The notes under the pieces: model-generated
Told to the model about the DNA's origin: nothing
Seen by the model: only the letters and a program-made list of their open reading frames with translations
The model's database searches: none
DNA from: Methanobacteriota archaeon
Lineage (GTDB): Archaea; Thermoplasmatota; Thermoplasmata; RBG-16-68-12
NCBI GenBank assembly: GCA_005878995.1
Contig: VBME01000025.1
Span: 1-14,439, forward strand
Reading direction: 5' to 3'
DNA length: 14,439 bases
Translations under genes and position numbers: made by a program
Part shown: piece after piece, positions 6,624-11,770 of the stretch
Layout of the letters: the number at the start of each line of letters is the position of its first letter
Position numbering within the stretch: the stretch's first letter is position 1

Positions 6624-8399
6624 ATGTGGATCCCCGTGGTTGACACGACGCCGATCATGTTCGACGTGGGCGTCATTGCGACGGTCGGCTTCCTGGGGGC
6701 CGCCGTCGCCTCCCGGGTCCGGGTGCCGATCATCATCGGCTACATCGTCGCGGGCATGCTGATTGGCCCGAACATCCACGCGCGAATCCTCGGATGGTCG
6801 TACGATGGCGTCCTCGGGGACAGCGTGTTCCTGCAGAGCATCTCGCAGCTCGGGCTCGTCCTCCTCCTGTTTTTTGTCGGGCTCGAGTTCAGCATCACGA
6901 AATTGATGAAGACGAAGGAAGCCGCCGCGATCCTCGCGGTGACAAACCTTGCGGTCGGCATGTTCGCGGGATTCGTGATCGGGGCATGGCTCGGGTGGCC
7001 CCTCATCGACACGATCTTCTTGGCGGGCGTCATCAGCATGTCGAGTTCCGCGATTGCCGCGAAGTCCCTCATCGACCTGAAGCGGCTCGGGAACGCGGAG
7101 ACCGAATTCCTCCTGGGGATGGTGATCCTCGAATCGTTCCTCGCCATGTTCCTCCTGACCCTCGTGAATGGCATGATCATCCCCGCCCAAGCGCCCGTGG
7201 ATGTCGGGGTCCTGTTCGGTGGGGTCGGCCTCTTCATCGGCTTCTTCGCCGTCCTCGCGGCAGTGGTGGTCCCCCACACCGCCGCCCTTTTCGAACGGAT
7301 CAAGAGCGAGGAGATGTTCGTCCTCTTCGCCCTCGGAATGGTTTTTCTTGCCGCCGCACTCGCGGAGGCCCTGCGCATCCCCGCAATCGTCGGTGCGTTC
7401 TTCATGGGGATGGTCTTCGCGGACACCCGCATCGCGACCCGGCTGAAAGTCAAGATGGAGTCCCTTCGCGACGCCTTCGTGGCCATCTTCTTCCTTACCT
7501 TCGGGATGCTCATCGACCCGGCCGCGCTGGGGTCCGTCCTCCCGATCCTCATCATTGCGGTACCGCTCATCCTCCTGAATGATCTGTTCCTGACGGCGAC
7601 GCTCGCCTATTTCATCGGCTTCTCGCCGCGGGCGGCCACGGCCATCGGCACGAGCATGGTGGCCCGCAACGAGGAGGCCATCCTGTACGCGACCGTCGGT
7701 GCGCGCGCGATCCGAGCGAACCCGCAACTGTCAGGCGACTACGCCGGGACGTACCTCACGCCGTTCGCCGGAATCCTCTGCATCGTGATGAGTTCGCTCG
7801 CACCGATCCTGATGACGCGGTCAAACCGCATCGCCGAATTCTTCGCGAGCCGGTTGCCGAAGTCCATCACCTTCGGCGCGGAGCTCGTGAAACGGACGTT
7901 GAAGACCGTCATCATGCCGAACTTCCTGCCCATCTATCGGCGCAAGCGCCTCTTCCAGGCCTCGATCATCTTCTACGCGGCATGGATCATCGACCTGACC
8001 GTCACGACCGGACTGGCCCATCTCGTGATGTCCCTCCTCACCCCGATCCTCGTGTTCGGGGTTTGGGCATCGACTCGGCACGCCTTCCGGGAACCGGTCC
8101 GCCACACAAACTATGGAGTGGACCGCGGCCCCTTCAGCCGATCCGCGATCGAGACGTTCGTCCTCCGAATCGTCGTGGGCGCGCTCGCGGTCGTGGGCCT
8201 CGTTGCAATCCTGTGGCAGTACTACTGGCCCTCGACGCTCGTGATCCTCTACGGATACTTCCTCGTGGTCGTCTTCAGCATGAAGATCGTCTATCGACGG
8301 TTGGGCTTGGGCCTGACGCAGCGGACGGCCAAGATCCGCCTCGTCCGGCGCATGCCGGCCGCCCGAAGTTGGCGGGCCGCGAGCGGAATCCGCCGATGA
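6624..8399 (+). CDS. CPA2/Kef-type cation:proton antiporter homologue with atypical C-terminal membrane domain
   Basis: A 591-residue integral membrane protein of the monovalent cation:proton antiporter-2 fold. The CPA2 core is clear: PIIIGYIVAGMLIGP (first hairpin), LLLFFVGLEFSI, ISMSSSAIAAKSL, GAFFMGMVFADT, FFLTFGMLIDP and a late RNEEAILY helix. Two features are odd. The helix that normally carries an acidic QD/ED/DD pair reads VILESFLAMF, so Asp is replaced by Ser171 beside Glu170. Past about residue 433 there is no cytoplasmic TrkA-N nucleotide-binding domain but an extra region with about four predicted membrane helices and a basic tail. The start is uncertain: ATG 6624 is used, ATG 6657 would fit the family, and a GTG at 6555 is also in frame. 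The stop abuts the stop of the convergent hydrolase gene. Transport activity is inferred, not shown. Confidence 0.87.
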   Translation: MWIPVVDTTPIMFDVGVIATVGFLGAAVASRVRVPIIIGYIVAGMLIGPNIHARILGWSYDGVLGDSVFLQSISQLGLVLLLFFVGLEFSITKLMKTKEAAAILAVTNLAVGMFAGFVIGAWLGWPLIDTIFLAGVISMSSSAIAAKSLIDLKRLGNAETEFLLGMVILESFLAMFLLTLVNGMIIPAQAPVDVGVLFGGVGLFIGFFAVLAAVVVPHTAALFERIKSEEMFVLFALGMVFLAAALAEALRIPAIVGAFFMGMVFADTRIATRLKVKMESLRDAFVAIFFLTFGMLIDPAALGSVLPILIIAVPLILLNDLFLTATLAYFIGFSPRAATAIGTSMVARNEEAILYATVGARAIRANPQLSGDYAGTYLTPFAGILCIVMSSLAPILMTRSNRIAEFFASRLPKSITFGAELVKRTLKTVIMPNFLPIYRRKRLFQASIIFYAAWIIDLTVTTGLAHLVMSLLTPILVFGVWASTRHAFREPVRHTNYGVDRGPFSRSAIETFVLRIVVGALAVVGLVAILWQYYWPSTLVILYGYFLVVVFSMKIVYRRLGLGLTQRTAKIRLVRRMPAARSWRAASGIRR

Positions 8400-9032
8400 T
8401 CAGACGACCGGGTATGTGAGGTCGCTGATCCAGGTCTCGTCGCCGATTGTCGTCTCAGGCCCATGACCCGGATAGACATGCGTGTCCGCGGGTAGTTCCT
8501 TCAGCCGCCGGAGCGAGAACATCATCTTCGCGGGGCTGCCGCCGAAGACGTCGGTGCGGCCGCACGATCCGGCGTAGAGCGTGTCGCCCGTGAACAGGAT
8601 GCCGGCGGCCTCGACGTAGAAGCAAGCGCTGCCCTCCGTATGGCCGGGCGTGTGAAGCGTCCGCGCCACGGTGTCCCCAATCTTGACGTCGGAACCTTCC
8701 TTCAACAGGATGTCCGCTTTCACGGGAGCGGGAGGGGCTGCGAGGAACCATCGGGACTCGCGGGCGTTTCGCTCCAACCGAGGCGCATCGACCTCGAAGA
8801 TTGCGACCTTGGCGCCCACCGCGGACCGCAGGGACCCATCGTCGACGGTCGAATCCGGGTGGCCGTGGGTGTTGAGGACGTAAACAATCTTCGCGCCGAG
8901 CTTCTCCGCTCGCGCCCGGAGCTCCGTCCCCGCGAGCGCGGGATCTACAACCGCAGCTTGCTTGCTCGTCTCATCGACGAGGAGGTACGCGTTGTTGTCG
9001 AGCGGGGGCGAGACGACCTTCTCGACGAGCAT
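8400..9032 (-). CDS. Metallo-beta-lactamase-fold hydrolase (glyoxalase II-like) with altered metal site
   Basis: A 210-residue MBL-fold protein of the glyoxalase II/hydroxyacylglutathione hydrolase-like group. Metal ligands visible from the chosen start are His56 and His58 in NTHGHPDST, Asp60, His131 in HTPGHTEGS, Asp150 in FTGDTLY and His190 in YPGHGPE. The canonical HxHxDH motif is HGHPDS here, so the last His, a site-2 ligand, is Ser61. The enzyme may therefore bind one metal or use a different second site. The substrate is unknown: a thioester, a persulfide or a general phosphodiester are all possible. The frame extends to 9077, but ATG 9030-9032 gives the family N-terminus (MLVEKVVSPPLDNNAYLL) and is about 30 nt from a TATA-like box. 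The gene is convergent with the antiporter homologue, with no intergenic base. Confidence 0.86.
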   Translation of the reverse strand: MLVEKVVSPPLDNNAYLLVDETSKQAAVVDPALAGTELRARAEKLGAKIVYVLNTHGHPDSTVDDGSLRSAVGAKVAIFEVDAPRLERNARESRWFLAAPPAPVKADILLKEGSDVKIGDTVARTLHTPGHTEGSACFYVEAAGILFTGDTLYAGSCGRTDVFGGSPAKMMFSLRRLKELPADTHVYPGHGPETTIGDETWISDLTYPVV

Positions 9033-9056
9033 GAATGAGCGGGCAAGCGAGAGACT

Positions 9057-9068
9057 TTCATAAACTTG
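9057..9068 (-). promoter_or_regulatory. TATA-like element for the MBL-fold hydrolase
   Basis: The minus strand reads CAAGTTTATGAA, centred about 30 nt upstream of the ATG at 9032. This supports that start and a very short or absent leader. Confidence 0.55.
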
Positions 9069-9083
9069 CCGGGACACGAGCGC

Positions 9084-9094
9084 AACCTTAAGAC
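9084..9094 (+). promoter_or_regulatory. TATA-like element for the small zinc-ribbon gene
   Basis: AACCTTAAGAC is centred about 29 nt before the ATG at 9119. It is the only such element on the plus strand in this short gap and supports the 52-codon gene being transcribed. Confidence 0.4.
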
Positions 9095-9118
9095 CGCTCG
9101 AGGTATCGAGACATCTGG

Positions 9119-9277
9119 ATGACGGTCGGCGGCCTGAATTTCAGCTGTCCACGATGCAACAATCCGCTGTTCTTCACGTTCAAGTTGGCCGACGAGGGCG
9201 ACGCGATGAAACGGGAGGTTAACTGCCCCGGTTGCCGGACCGCCTGGGTCATCGGTCTCGACATCCATCCGAAGTAA
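9119..9277 (+). CDS. Small zinc-ribbon protein (52 residues)
   Basis: An ATG-to-TAA frame of 52 codons encoding a single zinc ribbon: Cys10-Pro-Arg-Cys13 and Cys36-Pro-Gly-Cys39, separated by 22 residues including a FFTFKL strand. The two CPxC knuckles and intervening beta-strand pattern are those of transcription-factor-like or ribosomal-type zinc ribbons. The chain has no catalytic motif and no membrane segment. It lies between the hydrolase promoter and the tRNA-Gly gene, and a TATA-like box sits at the leaderless distance. Its partner could be nucleic acid or protein; I do not recognise a specific family. The paired knuckles in a frame of this size argue for a real gene. Confidence 0.7.
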   Translation: MTVGGLNFSCPRCNNPLFFTFKLADEGDAMKREVNCPGCRTAWVIGLDIHPK

Positions 9278-9342
9278 CCGCAGGCTGGTGCCTCGAGCAC
9301 AGCGCCCGTCCCGTCGGCACTGGCGGACTAGGGCGCCACGAC

Positions 9343-9440
9343 TGCGGGGCGCGGGAATCGAACCCGCGTTAGAAGCTCGTTCCGGCCGATGTAGGCAGCG
9401 GCCATGGGAAGCTTCTGTCCTACCACTAGACTAGCCCCGC
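9343..9440 (-). tRNA. tRNA-Gly (anticodon CCC) with a 27-nt intron
   Basis: The minus strand folds as a full cloverleaf. The acceptor GCGGGGC pairs with GCCCCGC, with discriminator A. The D arm is GTCTAGTGGTAGGAC with the GG of the D loop. The anticodon stem GAAGC pairs with GCTTC. The variable loop is 4 nt (TAAC). The T arm is GCGGG-TTCGATT-CCCGC. The mature loop reads TT-CCC-A-A, so the anticodon is CCC (Gly). The loop is interrupted after position 37 by an intron (9378-9404). Mature length is 71 nt, and CCA is not encoded. An upstream AT-rich box at about 9467 is the likely promoter. All stems pair without mismatch apart from one G-U in the D stem. Confidence 0.95.
9378..9404 (-). other. 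tRNA intron at 37/38 with canonical bulge-helix-bulge
   Basis: The 27-nt intron starts T, then GGCCG, a 10-nt loop, CGGCC, GGAA, CG. Exon bases TTCC (positions 32-35) pair with intron GGAA as the 4-bp central helix. It is flanked by 3-nt bulges CA|T at the 5' site and CG|A at the 3' site. GGCCG/CGGCC closes the intron hairpin. This is the strict motif cut by archaeal tRNA-splicing endonuclease between the second and third bulge bases. Confidence 0.93.
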
Positions 9441-9461
9441 GCGCGGCCGGCAGCGAATCCG

Positions 9462-9473
9462 GCGTATTTCTCG
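9462..9473 (-). promoter_or_regulatory. TATA-like element for tRNA-Gly
   Basis: The minus strand reads CGAGAAATACGC, about 27 nt upstream of the tRNA 5' end, which is the expected position for a box whose start site is at or near the mature 5' end. Confidence 0.45.
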
Positions 9474-9481
9474 ATTCGCCT

Positions 9482-10174
9482 TCAACCCGACATCGCGGAA
9501 ATTTGGAGGAAGGCGTAGAGGAGTCCGACCACAACCGCGACCTCTCCGACCACCAGACGGATCAGCGCTTGGCCGAAACCTCGGGGGCTGAGCAGGTTCG
9601 AGACTCGATTCGAAGCGAGCGCACCGCCCAAGTATCCAAGGTTCGATGCCCCGAAAATCAGGAACGCGACGGCGACAGCGTCAACAACCTCGGGTCGTGA
9701 CGAGAGAGATCCGTTGACGATTGGCGTGATGTTCCCGACCAGCAGGAACGCGAGCACGAGGGCGAAGACCGGACCTGTCGTAGGCACGACAATCAAAGGC
9801 AGGACCCGAGGGAATGCGGGCCCCACCATCTCTCCGAGACGGGCCCGCGCAATCGAAGCCTGGGCGGCAAGCGTGATGCACGCGGTCACCGCGAAGCCGA
9901 TGGCGAGCGAACTCACGAGCCGCTCGGCCACGCCGGAGAGCGGTCCGAAATCGTTCTCGATGCCGACCAGGAGATACCAGAGTAACACACCGAACGCGAT
10001 CGGTGTGAGTGTCACCGCGAAGTATGGCGCGACTCTTCCCCTCGTTGGCCGCATCGCCCGCACATCGATCCGTGCCCGCCGTTCCGCGTATTCGGTAAGG
10101 ACGGCCGTCGATGCGAGCGCCCATGCGCCCGCTGGGACGAACAGAAGCAGAGCCGAAATCAGCAACGAGACCAT
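9482..10174 (-). CDS. Six-helix membrane protein resembling a duplicated ATP-synthase proteolipid
   Basis: A 230-residue membrane protein with about six predicted helices: 3-25, 51-70, 86-109, 122-147, 163-187 and 203-225. The last four look like two tandem hairpins in the style of the A/V-type ATP-synthase c/K subunit. Each has a Gly/Ala-rich helix, a short polar loop, then a helix ending in an AFLLV- or YAFLQI-like segment. The second hairpin carries Glu211 in VVGEVAVVVGLLYAFL, where the ion-binding carboxylate would be. The first has PTTGPVFALVLAFLL with no acidic residue. The first two helices (1-75) with a basic loop are extra. It lies 19 nt after the UPF0147 gene on the same strand, probably in one operon. 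The proteolipid resemblance is read by eye and is suggestive; the protein may instead be a member of an uncharacterised archaeal membrane family. Confidence 0.75.
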   Translation of the reverse strand: MVSLLISALLLFVPAGAWALASTAVLTEYAERRARIDVRAMRPTRGRVAPYFAVTLTPIAFGVLLWYLLVGIENDFGPLSGVAERLVSSLAIGFAVTACITLAAQASIARARLGEMVGPAFPRVLPLIVVPTTGPVFALVLAFLLVGNITPIVNGSLSSRPEVVDAVAVAFLIFGASNLGYLGGALASNRVSNLLSPRGFGQALIRLVVGEVAVVVGLLYAFLQISAMSG

Positions 10175-10193
10175 GCGCGTGTCCGCAACGACT

Positions 10194-10448
10194 TCACTTG
10201 ACCGTTTCCAGCTGCGAAATCACGTTCCAGATCAGCGTGCGCCCATGGAGCGGGATGTTCGGATCGTTCGCGAGGTCGTCCATGATCATGATCGCGCTCG
10301 TCACGCGCAGGTCAAGCGCCTCGCTCTTCTTCGCAAGGCGAGCTTTCGCTTCCGATGCGCCGCGACGGATGTTCCTAGGGACCGAGGTGTCCTCTGCGAT
10401 CTGGTCGAGGACGTCCATGATTTGCTTCAGCTTCGCTTCGGTGTCCAT
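10194..10448 (-). CDS. UPF0147 family protein
   Basis: An 84-residue, largely helical, charged protein of the archaeal UPF0147 family. Recognisable family segments are IMDVLDQIAEDTSVPRNIRR (about 10-29), AKARL, and DDLANDPNIPLHGRTLIW (about 57-74). No enzyme motif, membrane helix or metal site is present. Function is unknown in the family. A GGGAG Shine-Dalgarno (10457-10461) sits 8 nt before the ATG at 10446-10448, as expected for an internal operon gene rather than a leaderless first gene. It follows the RAM-domain gene by 30 nt and precedes the membrane protein by 19 nt. Confidence 0.9.
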   Translation of the reverse strand: MDTEAKLKQIMDVLDQIAEDTSVPRNIRRGASEAKARLAKKSEALDLRVTSAIMIMDDLANDPNIPLHGRTLIWNVISQLETVK

Positions 10449-10456
10449 CTGACCAG

Positions 10457-10461
10457 CTCCC
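10457..10461 (-). promoter_or_regulatory. Shine-Dalgarno of the UPF0147 gene
   Basis: GGGAG on the minus strand with an 8-nt spacer to the ATG. It is one of the few clear ribosome binding sites in the window and marks this gene as internal to a transcript. Confidence 0.5.
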
Positions 10462-10478
10462 AGGGTTGCCCTTCGCCC

Positions 10479-10799
10479 TCAACTTTGCGCCCTCGGCTGT
10501 CCGCCTTCCTTGTAGGTGGTAACCACCATCAAGGTTTTCGTGTCCTTGATCCCCGGAATCGGGCCCAGGCTCGTGATGACGAAGTCCTTCAGCCCTTTGT
10601 AGTTCCGGAACCTCGCCTTCGCGATGATGTCCGTGTCCCCGGTGACGAGGAAGACATCCTTGATCACATCAAACTTGGAAATCTCCGTGGCGATTCGGTC
10701 CGCCTCCTTCGTGTCCACTTTGAGCGTGATGACGGCCGCGACCTGGTCCTCGCCGTACAGGGCGGTGAGGGCCTGTTCCATGTCGCTTCCGATGGCCAT
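10479..10799 (-). CDS. Stand-alone Lrp/AsnC ligand-binding (RAM) domain protein
   Basis: A 106-residue protein consisting of the alpha/beta RAM (regulation of amino-acid metabolism) domain without the helix-turn-helix that Lrp/AsnC regulators carry. Diagnostic segments are VAAVITLKVD (20-29), FDVIKDVFLVTGDTDIIAKARF (about 43-64, the ligand-contact loop) and IPGIKDTKTLMVV (about 80-92). Such single-domain proteins form dimers or larger rings and bind amino acids; they may act as enzymes' regulators or as partners of full Lrp proteins. The ligand cannot be read from sequence. A strong AT-rich box about 28 nt upstream supports ATG 10797-10799 as a leaderless start. It is the first gene of a probable three-gene operon. 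Confidence 0.88.
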   Translation of the reverse strand: MAIGSDMEQALTALYGEDQVAAVITLKVDTKEADRIATEISKFDVIKDVFLVTGDTDIIAKARFRNYKGLKDFVITSLGPIPGIKDTKTLMVVTTYKEGGQPRAQS

Positions 10800-10821
10800 G
10801 GCGCGAGGGATGGCGGCGCCC

Positions 10822-10838
10822 TGTAATTAAGGTTTATC
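10822..10838 (-). promoter_or_regulatory. TATA-like element for the RAM-domain operon
   Basis: The minus strand reads GGATAAACCTTAATTAC, the most AT-rich patch nearby. The TTAATTA part is about 28 nt from the ATG at 10799. Confidence 0.6.
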
Positions 10839-10847
10839 CGATGGGAA

Positions 10848-11681
10848 TCATCCGGAGACCGGCGTGCCGCATTTCCGGCAGAACGCGTCGTCGGCCCGGA
10901 GGCTTGCCCCGCATGACACGCACGCAGTTGACACGACGCGCGTGCCGCACTTGCGACAGAACACGTCATCGGGTTCAAGGGCGGCACCGCACGATGAACA
11001 CGTCGGGCCGACACTCGTTGTGGGCGGAGGCGCGGCAACCGGTGGCGGGATGGATGCATCGACGACCTCGCCGTTTGAGGCCCGTTTCGAGAGGCGGGCA
11101 ATCGAGAGCGCCCCGGCGTAGTCTTTCGCGTCGAACCGCGCCTTTGCGGCCTCCAAGAGCTGCGTCGCTTGCGTCGTATCCCGGCCGGCGACACGACCCT
11201 GTTCCAGAGCCGTCTCGGCGACGCCGATCGAGAACTTCGACTGCAGGAGATTTGGCGGGACGTCCTTCGTCAGCACCTCCTTCGTCGTCATCTCCGTCGT
11301 CGACCCCGTTGAGGACATCGAATCGAGCTTCGCGAGGTCTCCTTTCGCCGCTTGCGCGGACTTCAGCGAGAGGAGACGCGCCTTGGCCTTCCCCGTCAGC
11401 TCAATGGCAACGCGGTAGTTGCGTCGCCCCTTCGCCATCTCGGCCTCGCGGAGCCAACCCGTCGCTTCCTCGCTCCGAATCCCTTGCCGTTCGAGGCTCG
11501 TCAAGATGGCTTTCGTCGTCACGATGGCGTTGTGGGATTCGTCCTGAACCTCCTCATCGCGCTTCGCCGTCCGAACCCGCCGGTTCTTCATTTTCCGTCG
11601 AAGGAACCGAGTCTCGAGAAAGGTTGCGGCACCGATCGCGACCAACACGAGGATGACCGCGACCGTGACGTCGTCCGCCAT
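10848..11681 (-). CDS. Membrane-anchored helical-repeat protein with two C-terminal zinc ribbons
   Basis: A 277-residue protein. An N-terminal membrane helix (about 5-22) is followed by a basic stop-transfer stretch. Two related helical units come next (about 51-110 and 147-203), each with an A...L..A..A....Y..A...A..A pattern like short TPR-type hairpins. A Pro-rich linker (211-220) follows. The end is a duplicated zinc ribbon with Cys228/231/242/245 and Cys254/257/268/271. Each ribbon reads CxxCGAxLxxDDxFCRKCGTxV, so the pair arose by duplication. The likely topology is a single anchor with the repeats and ribbons in the cytoplasm, a scaffold or adaptor layout. I do not recognise a characterised homologue. 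A TATA-like box 30 nt upstream supports ATG 11679-11681. It precedes the RAM-domain operon on the same strand by 48 nt. Confidence 0.86.
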   Translation of the reverse strand: MADDVTVAVILVLVAIGAATFLETRFLRRKMKNRRVRTAKRDEEVQDESHNAIVTTKAILTSLERQGIRSEEATGWLREAEMAKGRRNYRVAIELTGKAKARLLSLKSAQAAKGDLAKLDSMSSTGSTTEMTTKEVLTKDVPPNLLQSKFSIGVAETALEQGRVAGRDTTQATQLLEAAKARFDAKDYAGALSIARLSKRASNGEVVDASIPPPVAAPPPTTSVGPTCSSCGAALEPDDVFCRKCGTRVVSTACVSCGASLRADDAFCRKCGTPVSG

Positions 11682-11705
11682 GGCCGGCGGCCCATGCCGA
11701 GGGAG

Positions 11706-11717
11706 GCCATAAAAGCG
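11706..11717 (-). promoter_or_regulatory. TATA-like element for the double-zinc-ribbon gene
   Basis: The minus strand reads CGCTTTTATGGC, centred about 30 nt upstream of the ATG at 11681. It is a good archaeal TATA match in otherwise GC-rich DNA. Confidence 0.6.
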
Positions 11718-11770
11718 TTTCCCCGCCTTTTTCCAGGGTGATTTCGTTTCATCCGCCCGGGGGCGAAAGT

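Noticed and set aside
6474..7727. A 417-codon minus-strand frame opposite the antiporter homologue.
   Set aside because: It is antisense to a clear transporter gene, its product is rich in Asp, Glu, His and Arg with no motif, and it overlaps the ATPase start region.
9328..9534. A 68-codon minus-strand frame across the tRNA-Gly gene.
   Set aside because: It runs through a complete tRNA with intron and into the next gene; the RNA structure explains the sequence.
10863..11003. Direct repeat of about 60 bp on the plus strand, considered as a repeat element.
   Set aside because: It corresponds to the two duplicated zinc ribbons of the protein at 10848-11681 and has diverged at the DNA level; it is a protein-domain duplication, not a mobile or CRISPR repeat.
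11720..11735. T-rich run CCTTTTTCC on the plus strand considered as a terminator.
   Set aside because: No plus-strand gene ends nearby; both flanking genes are on the minus strand, where the run would read as A, so it does not fit an archaeal T-tract terminator.
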